This document shows, piece after piece, positions 1 to 8,291 of a stretch of 19,999 bases of DNA. The position numbers and the translations under genes are program-made. Origin of the DNA: Acidobacteria bacterium UBA2161 (lineage in GTDB: Bacteria; Acidobacteriota; Vicinamibacteria; Vicinamibacterales; UBA823). Each line of letters begins with the position of its first letter. Position 1 is the stretch's first letter. The stretch is taken from positions 1-19,999 of the forward strand of contig DCWN01000033.1 in assembly GCA_002328835.1 (NCBI GenBank), given 5' to 3'. Under the pieces are notes generated by a model. It was not told the DNA's origin, searched no databases, and saw only the letters and a list, made by a program, of their open reading frames with translations.

Positions 1-16
1 GCCTCGTCCGCCGCTC

Positions 17-35
17 TAGGCACGAAAGAACTTGT

Positions 36-40
<5 letters not shown>
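17..40. repeat. Inverted repeat overlapping the 5' end of tRNA-Thr
   Basis: TAGGCAC (17-23) is complementary to GTGCCTA (34-40), with a 10-base loop that can add one G-U pair. The right arm includes the first five bases of the tRNA gene that starts at 36. If transcribed, this hairpin would compete with the tRNA acceptor stem. It could be a processing or leader structure, a chance repeat, or a sign of a wrong join near the window edge. Confidence 0.5.
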
Positions 41-111
<71 letters not shown>

Positions 112-123
112 GCTCCCGGAGCG

Positions 124-140
124 CGGCGCGGAGGGCGCCG
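124..140 (+). other. Hairpin between tRNA-Thr and tuf
   Basis: CGGCGC (124-129) pairs with GCGCCG (135-140) around the loop GGAGG. There is no following T-run, so it is unlikely to be a rho-independent terminator. It could mark the processing boundary between the tRNA and the tuf mRNA, or simply reflect high GC. Confidence 0.35.
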
Positions 141-167
141 GACGAACGCTGAAGAGAGGAATAGGTC

Positions 168-1355
<1,188 letters not shown>

Positions 1356-1365
1356 GGGCGGGCAG

Positions 1366-1406
1366 GGGGCGCCCCTCGACGGAGCTCGGGGCAGGCAAGG
1401 CGCCCC
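1366..1406 (+). other. Inverted repeat in the tuf-rpsJ spacer
   Basis: GGGGCGCC (1366-1373) is complementary to GGCGCCCC (1399-1406), with a 25-base loop. The left arm is also part of a short palindrome GGGGCGCCCC. It lies in the 71-base spacer just before the rpsJ ribosome binding site (AAGGA, 1415-1419). In E. coli the S10 leader is the site of L4 autoregulation, but nothing here matches that leader by eye. A regulatory role is only a possibility. Confidence 0.4.
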
Positions 1407-1426
1407 ATGAAGACAAGGAAGACGAG

Positions 1427-1759
1427 ATGGCAGCGTTCAGCGACAAGATTCGCATCCGCCTGAAGGCGTACGACTACCGCGTGCTCGATCAGTCGACGAC
1501 GGAAATCGTCGAGACGGCGAAGCGAACCGGAGCCCAGCTCGCCGGCCCGATTCCGCTGCCGACGGAGAAGAACAAGTGGACGGTTCTTCGGTCGCCGCAC
1601 GTCGACAAGAAGTCGCGGGAGCAGTTCGAGATCCGGACGCACAAGCGGCTCATCGACATTTTCGAGCCGACGCCGCAGACGGTGGACGCACTGATGAAGC
1701 TCGACCTGCCGGCGGGCGTCGACGTCGAGATCAAGGCGTTCGGCAAAGAGCACAAGTAG
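1427..1759 (+). CDS. rpsJ: 30S ribosomal protein S10 (NusE)
   Basis: S10 sits in the head of the 30S subunit and also acts as NusE in transcription antitermination with NusB. The protein is 110 residues, slightly above the usual 102-105. Family blocks are clear: IRIRLKAYDYRVLDQS near the start, GPIPLPTEKNKWTVLRSPHVDKKSREQFE in the middle (the exposed loop that contacts the 30S head), and THKRLIDIFEPTPQTVDALMKLDLPAGVDVEIK at the end. The reading frame is open further upstream, but MAAFSDKIRI matches the family start, and AAGGA lies 7 bases before this ATG. It is the first gene of the S10 block, 71 bases after tuf. Confidence 0.97.
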   Translation: MAAFSDKIRIRLKAYDYRVLDQSTTEIVETAKRTGAQLAGPIPLPTEKNKWTVLRSPHVDKKSREQFEIRTHKRLIDIFEPTPQTVDALMKLDLPAGVDVEIKAFGKEHK

Positions 1760-1789
1760 TTCGAGTCGTCAGGACGATCTGGAGCCAGC

Positions 1790-2470
1790 ATGGTCACAGG
1801 CATCATTGGCAAGAAAGTCGGCATGACCCAGCTCTTCGATGAGAGCGGGCGAGTCCGGCCCGCGACCGTCATCAAGGCCGGCCCCTGTGTCGTCGTGCAG
1901 GCCAAGACGGCGACGAACGACGGGTACGAGGCGGTGCAGCTCGGTCTCGTCGAGGAGCGGCCGGCCCGCGTGACGAAGCCGCTCGCCGGTCATTTCAAGA
2001 AGGCGGATCTCCCGCCGACCCGGATCCTGCGGGAAGTGGCGCAAGTGCCGGGCGACGAGCCCGTCAAGCCCGGCGACCAGGTGCTGGTTTCGATGTTCGC
2101 GGGCGGCGATCGCGTCGACGTCATCGGTACCGGCCGTGGCAAAGGATTCCAGGGCGTGATGAAGCGCCATGGCTTCAGCGGTGGCCGCGCGACGCACGGG
2201 TCGATGTTTCACCGCGCGCCGGGCTCGATCGGTGCGTCGTCGTATCCGTCTCGCGTCATCAAGGGGATGCGCGGACCGGGTCGCATGGGCGGCAAGCGCG
2301 TGACCGTGCGCAGCTTGCAGGTGGTGCGCGTCGATGAGGACAACCATCTGCTCATCGTGCAGGGTGCGGTGCCTGGCGCGCCGGGCAGCTACGTGATCGT
2401 TCGCAAGGCCGTGGCGGCCAGGCCGGTGCCCGTGGTCGAAGAGGCACCCCCGAAGAAGGGGAAGAGGTAG
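1790..2470 (+). CDS. rplC: 50S ribosomal protein L3
   Basis: L3 is an early assembly protein of the 50S subunit whose extended loop reaches the peptidyl transferase centre. The N terminus GIIGKKVGMTQLFDESG and the block HGSMFHRAPGSIG (about 143-155) are characteristic. The RMGGKRVTVRSLQVVRVD segment forms the C-terminal barrel. At 226 residues it is about 15 longer than E. coli L3. The excess is a Pro/Val-rich then Lys-rich tail ending PPKKGKR. GGAG (1781-1784) precedes the ATG by 5 bases. It is separated from rpsJ by 30 bases and from rplD by 33. Confidence 0.97.
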   Translation: MVTGIIGKKVGMTQLFDESGRVRPATVIKAGPCVVVQAKTATNDGYEAVQLGLVEERPARVTKPLAGHFKKADLPPTRILREVAQVPGDEPVKPGDQVLVSMFAGGDRVDVIGTGRGKGFQGVMKRHGFSGGRATHGSMFHRAPGSIGASSYPSRVIKGMRGPGRMGGKRVTVRSLQVVRVDEDNHLLIVQGAVPGAPGSYVIVRKAVAARPVPVVEEAPPKKGKR

Positions 2471-2503
2471 CTCGGCTTCGATGTCGGCGAGTTGGAGAAG
2501 CGT

Positions 2504-3127
2504 ATGACGGTAGATGTCGTCAACGACCAGAACGAAAAAATCGGTTCCGTCGAACTGGATCCGAACGTGTTTGGCGGCCGTGTGAATGCCGCACTGATCT
2601 GGGAGGCGGTGGTGCACCAGAATGCCGCCGACCGGCGCGGCACGCACAAGACGAAGACCCGCGGCGAGGTGCGCGGCAGCGGCAGCAAGCCGTGGCGGCA
2701 GAAGGGCACCGGGCGCGCGCGGGTCGGTGACGTGCGGACCCCACTCTGGCGCAAGGGCGGCACGGTGTTCGGGCCCCAGCCCCGGAGTTACAACTACGCC
2801 CTGCCGCGCAAGATGCGCCGTGGGGCGTTGCGCGCCGCGCTGGCGCAGCGGGTCGCCGAGGATGCCGTGACCGTCGTCGATCAGCTGGCGCTCGGAGAGG
2901 TCAAAACGAAGATGGCCGGCGAGCTGCTCGACCGGCTGGGCGGGCGCCAGCGGGTGCTGCTGGTCGACGTCACGCCGGATAGCAAGCTGCTGCTGTCGGT
3001 CAGGAATCTCGAGAGCGCGCGGCTCGTCGGGGTGACGCATCTCACGGCGCGCGACGTCATGGACGCGGGCCGCGTGGTCGTGACCCGGGCGGCCATCGAA
3101 GCGTTGCAGGAGGCGTTGGCGCGATGA
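2504..3127 (+). CDS. rplD: 50S ribosomal protein L4
   Basis: L4 lines the exit tunnel of the 50S subunit and, in E. coli, represses its own operon. The protein is 207 residues by this start. The tunnel loop is recognisable as THKTKTRGEVRGSGSKPWRQKGTGRAR (about 48-74) followed by WRKGGTVFGPQPRSY. The globular part ends in a Rossmann-like core with ALRAALAQRV and VLLVDV. An in-frame TTG lies 12 bases upstream at 2492, but GGAG (2494-2497) sits 6 bases before ATG 2504, and MTVDVVND fits the family. Its stop overlaps the rplW start by 4 bases, implying translational coupling. Confidence 0.96.
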   Translation: MTVDVVNDQNEKIGSVELDPNVFGGRVNAALIWEAVVHQNAADRRGTHKTKTRGEVRGSGSKPWRQKGTGRARVGDVRTPLWRKGGTVFGPQPRSYNYALPRKMRRGALRAALAQRVAEDAVTVVDQLALGEVKTKMAGELLDRLGGRQRVLLVDVTPDSKLLLSVRNLESARLVGVTHLTARDVMDAGRVVVTRAAIEALQEALAR

Positions 3128-3414
3128 AGCTGACCGAAGTGATCCGGCGGCCGCTCATTACGGAGAAGACGACCATTATGCGGGAAGGCAGCCTGACGAT
3201 AGCGTTTCAGGTCGCCGTGGGCGCGACGAAGGTCGAAATCAAGCAGGCCGTCGAGCAGTTGTTGAAGGCCAGGGTGGCCAACGTGCGGACATCGATCGTT
3301 CACGGCAAGACGAAGCGGCAGGGGCGCTTCGTGGGGCAGCGCCCGGACTGGAAGAAGGCGTACGTGCGGCTTCGGGACGGCGAGAAGATGCCGGAGTTCC
3401 TCGAAGGCGCATAG
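3124..3414 (+). CDS. rplW: 50S ribosomal protein L23
   Basis: L23 lies at the exit of the peptide tunnel and is the docking site for trigger factor and SRP. The 96-residue length is standard. The family signature is seen in VIRRPLITEKTT (7-18) and in VEIKQAVEQLL. The loop KTKRQGRFVGQRPDWKKAYV is the flexible tunnel-exit hairpin. The start overlaps the end of rplD as ATGA, and AGGAGG lies inside the rplD tail (3108-3113), 10 bases before the ATG, so it has both coupling and its own strong ribosome binding site. Confidence 0.97.
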   Translation: MKLTEVIRRPLITEKTTIMREGSLTIAFQVAVGATKVEIKQAVEQLLKARVANVRTSIVHGKTKRQGRFVGQRPDWKKAYVRLRDGEKMPEFLEGA

Positions 3415-3438
3415 CGCCAAGCCCAAGAGGGTTCGAAG

Positions 3439-4275
3439 ATGGCCATTCGTAAATACAAGCCGACGTCGGCCGGCCGGCGGTTCCAGACCGTCCAGACGTT
3501 CGACGAGATCACCACCAGTGAGCCGCACAAGCCGCTGACCGAGTCATTGCATCGGACCGGCGGGCGGAACAACACAGGGCGCCAGACGTCGTGGTGGCGT
3601 GGCGGTGGGCACAAGCGGCGATACCGCGTGATCGATTTCAAGCGGTCGAAGCAGGACGTGCCGGCGACGGTGTCGACGATCGAGTACGACCCGAACCGAT
3701 CGGCACGCATCGCGCTGGTGACCTACGCAGACGGCGAGAAGTGCTACATCTTGCAGCCTCAGGGCGTAAAAGTCGGAGACACGATCGTCGCCGGCGATCA
3801 GGTCGACATCCTGCCGGGGAACGCGCTGCCGCTCAAGAACATTCCGCTGGGCACGCAGGTGCACAATGTCGAGCTCCGGCCAGGCAAGGGCGGACAGATC
3901 GCGCGGAGCGCCGGCTCGTCGGTGCAAGTCGTCGCGAAGGAGGGTGGCTACGCGTCGGTGCGGATGCCCTCCGGCGAAGTGCGGCGGATCAACGTCGAGT
4001 GCGTTGCGACGATCGGGCAGGTCGGCAACCTCGACCACGAGAACGTCTCGGTGGGCAAGGCCGGGCGCACCCGGTGGAAGGGGAAGCGCCCGCACGTCCG
4101 AGGCTCGGCGATGAACCCCGTGGACCATCCGCTGGGTGGAGGCGAAGGCAAGACCGCCGGAGGCCGACATCCGGTCTCGCCGTGGGGGATGCCGACCAAG
4201 GGGTACAAGACCCGCAACCGCAAGGCGACCGATCGGTTCATCGTGCAGCGACGGTCGAAGCGTAAGTCGAAGTAG
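3439..4275 (+). CDS. rplB: 50S ribosomal protein L2
   Basis: L2 is essential for subunit association and peptidyl transferase assembly. The 278 residues match the family. The N terminus MAIRKYKPTSAGRRF, the block GGGHKRRYRVIDFKR, and the C-terminal AMNPVDHPLGGGEGKTAGGRHP containing the conserved His are all present. The segment just before GGGHK reads GRQTSWWR, where many bacteria have a basic or His-containing stretch. This is a mild oddity in an rRNA-facing region. AAGAGG (3425-3430) precedes the ATG by 8 bases. Confidence 0.98.
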   Translation: MAIRKYKPTSAGRRFQTVQTFDEITTSEPHKPLTESLHRTGGRNNTGRQTSWWRGGGHKRRYRVIDFKRSKQDVPATVSTIEYDPNRSARIALVTYADGEKCYILQPQGVKVGDTIVAGDQVDILPGNALPLKNIPLGTQVHNVELRPGKGGQIARSAGSSVQVVAKEGGYASVRMPSGEVRRINVECVATIGQVGNLDHENVSVGKAGRTRWKGKRPHVRGSAMNPVDHPLGGGEGKTAGGRHPVSPWGMPTKGYKTRNRKATDRFIVQRRSKRKSK

Positions 4276-4293
4276 CGAAGGACGCTGTAAGCC

Positions 4294-4617
4294 ATGAGTA
4301 GATCGCTGAAGAAGGGCCCGTTCGTCGAGCTGTCGTTGCTCGAAAAGATCGAGATCATGAATCGCGGTGGCGACAAGCGCGTCATTAAGACCTGGTCGCG
4401 CCGTTCCACGGTCGTGCCGGAGATGGTCGGGCACACGATTGCCGTGCACAACGGTCGGAAGTTCATCCCGATCTACGTGACCGAGAACATGGTGGGGCAC
4501 AAGCTCGGCGAGTTCGCGCCGACCCGCCAGTTCAGAGGACATACGACGAAGAGTGAGAAGGCCGCCGCGGTGGCCAGCGCGCCCAAGGCGGCGCCGACGG
4601 CGGGAGCCTCGTCATGA
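4294..4617 (+). CDS. rpsS: 30S ribosomal protein S19
   Basis: S19 is in the 30S head and forms an intersubunit bridge near the A-site finger. The start MSRSLKKGPFVE, the block KTWSRRSTVVPEMVGHTIAVHNG and the end HKLGEFAPTRQFRGH are diagnostic. The family core ends near residue 88. About 19 further residues form an Ala/Lys/Pro-rich tail. GAAGGA (4277-4282) lies upstream. The stop overlaps the rplV start as ATGA, indicating coupled translation. Confidence 0.97.
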   Translation: MSRSLKKGPFVELSLLEKIEIMNRGGDKRVIKTWSRRSTVVPEMVGHTIAVHNGRKFIPIYVTENMVGHKLGEFAPTRQFRGHTTKSEKAAAVASAPKAAPTAGASS

Positions 4618-5150
4618 TCGAAGCCCACGCCACGGCGCGCTACGTGCGCACGTCGGCGCAGAAAGCCAAGCTCGTGCTCGACGTGATCCGCGGCCGCGAT
4701 GTGAACGCGGCGCTGGCCACGCTGCAGTACGCGCGCAAGGCCGTGGCGCGTGACATCGAAAAGGTGCTGCGTTCGGCCATCGCCAACGTGCAGCAGAAGG
4801 ACGGCTTCACCGGGGATATCGACCGGCTGGTCGTCTCGGCGTGCTACGCCAACGAGGGGCCCTCGATGAAGCGGGTGCGCCCCGCGCCGATGGGCCGGGC
4901 GTTCAGGGTCGTGAAGCGGACCGCCCACCTGACCGTGCGCGTGAGCGAGCGGCCGGAGGCGGCGGCGATCACCGATGCCACGCCGGCGTCCGCCAGCACG
5001 TCCGAGGAGACCGAACCCGCCGAGTCGACGCCGTCGACGAAGCGAGCGCGCAAGATGCCAGTGAAGAAGCGGAAGAGAAAGAAGACGCGCGCGAGCGCCG
5101 GCAGTCGCCGGTCGTCGACGACGCGGCGCAAGACGGCGGGCAAAGAGTAG
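4614..5150 (+). CDS. rplV: 50S ribosomal protein L22 with long C-terminal tail
   Basis: L22 contacts all 23S rRNA domains, and its beta-hairpin lines the exit tunnel near the constriction. The core (1-112) is normal: TARYVRTSAQKAKLVLDVIRG, then the hairpin region EGPSMKRVRPAPMGRAF, then KRTAHLTV. The protein has 178 residues, against about 110-115 in most bacteria. The extra 66 residues divide into an Ala/Ser/Thr/Glu segment (113-143) and a strongly basic Lys/Arg segment (144-178). Third positions stay GC-rich with no sign of a frameshift, and the ORF ends 14 bases before rpsC, so the tail looks genuine. Its function is unknown; binding rRNA on the subunit surface is a plausible guess. Confidence 0.96.
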   Translation: MIEAHATARYVRTSAQKAKLVLDVIRGRDVNAALATLQYARKAVARDIEKVLRSAIANVQQKDGFTGDIDRLVVSACYANEGPSMKRVRPAPMGRAFRVVKRTAHLTVRVSERPEAAAITDATPASASTSEETEPAESTPSTKRARKMPVKKRKRKKTRASAGSRRSSTTRRKTAGKE

Positions 5151-5164
5151 GCGAGGACACACTC

Positions 5165-5848
5165 ATGGGGCAGAAGGTTCACCCGTACGGATTCCGGCTT
5201 GGGTTCAACAAGACCTGGCGCTCGCATTGGTACGCCGACAAGGACTACGCGAAGCTACTGCACGAGGACTTGGGGCTCAAGCGCGACCTGAAGAAGCGTT
5301 TCGCGCACGCGGGCGTCTCGAAGATCGAAATCGAGCGGGCCGCCAACAAGCTGAAGATCGACATTCATACGTCGCGGCCCGGGATCATCATCGGCCGCAA
5401 GGGCTCCGAGGTCGACAAGCTGAAGACCGAGGTGCAAAAGCGCACCAAGCGCGAAGTCTTCATCAACATCCAGGAGATCCAGAAGCCTGAACTGGATGCG
5501 CAGCTGATCGGCGAGTCCGTGGCGCTGCAGCTGGAGAAGCGCGTTGCCTTCAGGCGAGCGATGCGGAAGGCCGTCGAGTCAGCGCAGCGGTTCGGGGCGC
5601 GCGGGATCAAGGTCCGGGTCTCGGGCCGGCTGAACGGCGCGGAGATCGCACGCACCGAGTGGTACCTGCACGGGCAGTTGCCGCTCCAGACGCTGCGGGC
5701 CGACATCGACTACGGGTTCGCTGAGGCTGGCACGACCTACGGCAAGATCGGCGTCAAGGTCTGGCTCTACAAGGGTGAGCGGCTGCAGCCGCTCATTGGA
5801 CGGGAAGAGGATTACCGTGTGCCGCGGCGCGCGGGGCGGATGGGCTGA
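5165..5848 (+). CDS. rpsC: 30S ribosomal protein S3
   Basis: S3 forms part of the mRNA entry channel and helps unwind structured mRNA. The start MGQKVHPYGFRLG is diagnostic and is preceded by GAGGA (5153-5157) at 7 bases. The frame is open upstream, but nothing there resembles the family. A type II KH domain contains the GRKG turn at 77-80. The C-terminal domain has GRLNGAEIARTEW and ends in IGREEDYRVPRRAGRMG. Length is 227 residues, normal for families without a long tail. Confidence 0.97.
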   Translation: MGQKVHPYGFRLGFNKTWRSHWYADKDYAKLLHEDLGLKRDLKKRFAHAGVSKIEIERAANKLKIDIHTSRPGIIIGRKGSEVDKLKTEVQKRTKREVFINIQEIQKPELDAQLIGESVALQLEKRVAFRRAMRKAVESAQRFGARGIKVRVSGRLNGAEIARTEWYLHGQLPLQTLRADIDYGFAEAGTTYGKIGVKVWLYKGERLQPLIGREEDYRVPRRAGRMG

Positions 5849-5853
5849 CGATC

Positions 5854-6276
5854 ATGTTGATGCCGAAGAAGGTCAAGTATCGGAAGCAGCAGCGCGGCCG
5901 CATGGCCGGGAAGGCTTGGCGTGGCTCGACCGTGAGTTTCGGCGATTTCGGCCTGAAGGCGCTCGAGCCGTGCTGGATGACCGATCGCCAGATCGAGGCG
6001 GCGCGCGTGGCGATGACCCGGTTCATCAAGCGTGGCGGCAAGGTCTGGATCCGGGTGTTTCCCGACAAGCCGATTACGAAGAAGCCGCAGGAAGTCCGGA
6101 TGGGCAAGGGCAAGGGAGCGCCGGAGCAGTGGGTCGCGGTGGTGCGTCCGGGTCGGATCCTCTTCGAGATGGAAGGGGTGAACGAGGCCGATGCGCGCGA
6201 AGCGATGCGCCGCGCGGCGGCCAAGCTGCCGATTCGGACTCGATTTGCCACCCGGTTCGCGGAGCAAGCGTCATGA
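5854..6276 (+). CDS. rplP: 50S ribosomal protein L16
   Basis: L16 supports tRNA accommodation and binding of factors at the 50S A site. The start MLMPKKVKYRKQQRGRM matches the family exactly. It is followed by VSFGDFGLKALEP, ARVAMTRFIKRGGKVWIRVFPDKPIT and the loop MGKGKGAPEQWVAVV. Length is 140 residues. There is no clear ribosome binding site in the 5-base gap after rpsC, so translation is probably coupled. The stop overlaps the rpmC start (ATGA). Confidence 0.97.
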   Translation: MLMPKKVKYRKQQRGRMAGKAWRGSTVSFGDFGLKALEPCWMTDRQIEAARVAMTRFIKRGGKVWIRVFPDKPITKKPQEVRMGKGKGAPEQWVAVVRPGRILFEMEGVNEADAREAMRRAAAKLPIRTRFATRFAEQAS

Positions 6277-6509
6277 CGAAGGTCTCCGAGTTTCGTGATC
6301 TCAGTGACGACAATCTGCGGCAGCGCGAGCTGGAACTCGACGACGAGGTATTCCGACTGCGGATTCAGAAATCGATGGGGCAGCTCGATTCGCCTCGCAA
6401 GCTGCGCGAGACCCGGCGCGATCTGGCGCGGGTGAAGACAGTGCTGCGGGAGCACGAGGGCGATCCAGGAGCCGCGGCCGGTGAAGCCGGCGATGCGGCG
6501 GACGAGTAG
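6273..6509 (+). CDS. rpmC: 50S ribosomal protein L29
   Basis: L29 is a small helical-hairpin protein beside the tunnel exit, neighbouring L23. The family pattern is present: FRDLSDDNLRQRELELDDEVFRLRIQKSMGQLDSPRKLRETRRDLARVKTVLRE, split here over two helices. The protein has 78 residues, a little longer than usual, because of an acidic Gly/Ala/Glu/Asp tail after residue 60. GGAG (6261-6264) lies in the end of rplP, and the start overlaps the rplP stop by 4 bases. Confidence 0.95.
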   Translation: MTKVSEFRDLSDDNLRQRELELDDEVFRLRIQKSMGQLDSPRKLRETRRDLARVKTVLREHEGDPGAAAGEAGDAADE

Positions 6510-6513
6510 CGCG

Positions 6514-6768
6514 ATGGCAACCAAATCCGAAATGCAGGGCCTCGTCGTCAGCGACAAGATGGACAAGAGCGTTGTCGTGGCGATCGAGCGGAAAGTGCGG
6601 CATGGCCTCTACGGGAAGACCCAGCGGCGGACGTCGAAGTTCGTCGCGCACGATGAAGAGAATGCCGTCAAGGTTGGCGACCGTGTCGCCATCGTCGAGG
6701 GCCGGCCAATGAGTCGACGGAAGCGTTGGGTCGTGACCCGCGTCGTCGAAAAGGGCCGGGGCGTCTAG
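6514..6768 (+). CDS. rpsQ: 30S ribosomal protein S17
   Basis: S17 is an OB-fold primary-binding protein of the 30S body. Family blocks are LVVSDKMDKSVVVAIERKVRHGLYGK and HDEENAVKVGDRVAIVEGRPMSRRKRW. With the ATG at 6514 the protein is 84 residues, the standard size. An in-frame GTG at 6481 would add 11 residues unlike the family and overlap rpmC. The chosen start lies 4 bases after the rpmC stop and lacks a strong ribosome binding site, so coupling is likely. Confidence 0.94.
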   Translation: MATKSEMQGLVVSDKMDKSVVVAIERKVRHGLYGKTQRRTSKFVAHDEENAVKVGDRVAIVEGRPMSRRKRWVVTRVVEKGRGV

Positions 6769-6786
6769 CCGAGCGGAGCAACGCCG

Positions 6787-7155
6787 ATGATTCAGATGCA
6801 ATCGGTCCTCGATGTGGCCGACAACTCGGGCGCGCGCAAGGTGCAGGTCATCAATCCGGTGGGCGGGTCCACGGGCCGCTATGCGCGGCTTGGCGACATC
6901 GTGACGGCGTCGGTGAAGGAGGCCACGCCTGATTCGGCGGTCAAGAAGGGCCAGGTTGTCAGGGCGGTGATCGTGCGCACGCACAAGGAGCAGCGCCGAC
7001 GCGATGGGAGCTATATCCGGTTCGATCGGAACGCCGCGGTCTTGATCAACGACCAGAAGGAGCCGATCGGGACGCGTGTGTTCGGGCCCGTGGCGCGGGA
7101 ACTGCGCGAGCGCAAGTTCATGAAGATCGTCTCGTTGGCGCCGGAGGTGCTGTAG
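6787..7155 (+). CDS. rplN: 50S ribosomal protein L14
   Basis: L14 forms intersubunit bridges with 16S rRNA and binds L19. The 122-residue length is exact for the family. Diagnostic stretches are MIQMQSVLDVADNSGARKVQ, RLGDIVTASVKEATPDSAVKKG, VRTHKEQRRRDGSYIRFDRNA and GTRVFGPVARELRERKFMKI. GGAG (6775-6778) lies 8 bases before the ATG. It is the first gene of the spc block, with only 18 bases after rpsQ, so the S10 and spc blocks appear fused. Confidence 0.98.
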   Translation: MIQMQSVLDVADNSGARKVQVINPVGGSTGRYARLGDIVTASVKEATPDSAVKKGQVVRAVIVRTHKEQRRRDGSYIRFDRNAAVLINDQKEPIGTRVFGPVARELRERKFMKIVSLAPEVL

Positions 7156-7193
7156 CCGTCCGCGCCGGATATCGCGGTGAGGTGAGAAGAGTC

Positions 7194-7526
7194 ATGCCCC
7201 GTTTGCAGACACCGATTCGACGGAACGACAACGTCCTGGTCATGGCCGGGCGGGACCGTGGCAAGCGCGGCCGCGTGCTGCGGGTGATTCCCGATGCGAA
7301 TCGGGTCGTGGTCGAAGGCGTGAACTTCGTCAAGCGCCACACGAAGCCGAACCCTGGAAAGAACATCAAGGGAGGCATCGTGGAGCGTGAGGCGTCGCTG
7401 CATGCGTCCAACGTGCAGCTGGTCTGCCCCGAATGCGGCGCCGCGACGCGTATCGGGCGTCAGGTGCTCGAGGACGGGCGCAAGGTCAGGATCTGTCGCA
7501 AGTGCGAGGGAGTAGTCGATCGATGA
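7194..7526 (+). CDS. rplX: 50S ribosomal protein L24 with cysteine pairs
   Basis: L24 is an assembly-initiating protein near the tunnel exit. The KOW motif is VLVMAGRDRGKRGRVLRVIP (about 14-33), and the long hairpin includes KRHTKPNPGKNIKGGIVERE. The C-terminal part has two CxxC pairs, Cys78/Cys81 and Cys101/Cys104, a likely zinc knuckle. An in-frame GTG lies 12 bases upstream, but AGGTGAGAAG is the ribosome binding site for ATG 7194, and MPRLQTPIRRND fits the family. The stop overlaps the rplE start (ATGA). Confidence 0.96.
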   Translation: MPRLQTPIRRNDNVLVMAGRDRGKRGRVLRVIPDANRVVVEGVNFVKRHTKPNPGKNIKGGIVEREASLHASNVQLVCPECGAATRIGRQVLEDGRKVRICRKCEGVVDR

Positions 7527-8065
7527 GCCGGCTCCGCGAACGCTACGTCAAGGAAGTGATGCCGGCGCTCCGCAAGGAGTTCGGCTACGAGAACGTCATG
7601 GCGATCCCCAAGGTGGAGAAGATCGTCGTGAACATGGGGTTGGGCGAGGCGACGCAGAACGCGAAGCTCGTGGACACGGGTGCGGACGAACTGGGCCGCG
7701 TCACGGGTCAGCGGGCGGTGATTCGCCGCGCCAAGAAATCGGTCGCGCAGTTCAAGGTCCGGCAGGGGATGCCGATCGGGACGATGGTCACGCTGCGCGG
7801 GCAGCGGATGTACGAGTTCCTGGATCGCCTGATTGCCGTGGCCCTGCCGCGCGTGCGCGACTTTCGGGGCATCTCGCCGCGCGGGTTCGACGGCCGGGGG
7901 AACTATACGCTCGGGTTGAAGGATCAGCTGATCTTCCCGGAGATCGACTACATGAAGGTCGACAAGACCCGCGGAATGAACGTGTCGGTCGTGACCACCG
8001 CGCGTACGGACGAAGAAGGACGGAAGTTGCTGCAATTGATGGGGATGCCGTTCCGGGCGAACTGA
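7523..8065 (+). CDS. rplE: 50S ribosomal protein L5
   Basis: L5 is a 5S rRNA-binding protein of the central protuberance. At 180 residues it matches the family. Blocks are RLRERYVKEVMPALRKEFGYENVM, the NMGLGEA turn, TGQRAVIRRAKKSVAQFKVRQGMPIG, VALPRVRDFRGI, and KTRGMNVSVVTTA. The frame is open upstream inside rplX, but the family start and the ATGA overlap with rplX support 7523. GAGGGAG within the end of rplX is a plausible ribosome binding site. Confidence 0.97.
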   Translation: MSRLRERYVKEVMPALRKEFGYENVMAIPKVEKIVVNMGLGEATQNAKLVDTGADELGRVTGQRAVIRRAKKSVAQFKVRQGMPIGTMVTLRGQRMYEFLDRLIAVALPRVRDFRGISPRGFDGRGNYTLGLKDQLIFPEIDYMKVDKTRGMNVSVVTTARTDEEGRKLLQLMGMPFRAN

Positions 8066-8103
8066 CGGCAGCCGTGCTGGTCGCGGCATCCAGGTGGAGA
8101 AGA

Positions 8104-8289
8104 ATGGCCACGATAGCCAAGAAGGTCAAAGAGCTCAAGGCGCCGAAGTTCGAGGTGCGTCGACGGAACCGCTGCTGGCGGTGCGGACGCCCGCGCGCGT
8201 TCATGCGGAAGTTCGGGCTGTGTCGCCTGTGCTTCCGCACGTTGGCGCTGCAGGGTGACGTCGCCGGAGTGATCAAGAGCAGTTGGTAG
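8104..8289 (+). CDS. rpsN: 30S ribosomal protein S14, zinc type
   Basis: S14 is in the 30S head. This is the short 61-residue zinc-binding form, with Cys24, Cys27, Cys40 and Cys43 in CWRC and CRLC. The C-terminal block is LCFRTLALQGDVAGVIKSSW. An in-frame GTG at 8074 would add 10 residues with no family match. AGGTGGAG (8092-8099) precedes ATG 8104. It lies in the classic place between rplE and rpsH and is followed by a 67-base structured gap. Confidence 0.97.
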   Translation: MATIAKKVKELKAPKFEVRRRNRCWRCGRPRAFMRKFGLCRLCFRTLALQGDVAGVIKSSW

Positions 8290-8291
8290 AC

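Noticed and set aside
1407..1470. Small frame from ATG 1407 overlapping rpsJ, possible leader peptide
   Set aside because: It does not end at the rpsJ start but runs into the coding region in another frame, so it would compete with rpsJ rather than couple to it. The AAGGA after its ATG belongs to rpsJ.
1769..3040. A 423-codon open frame on the - strand, opposite rplC and rplD
   Set aside because: It mirrors the third-position GC bias of the sense genes, is rich in His/Arg/Leu as antisense frames are, and has no recognisable family. The same holds for the long antisense frames at 90-1130, 3544-4542, 8494-9510, 9507-10562, 12157-12984 and 14489-15514.
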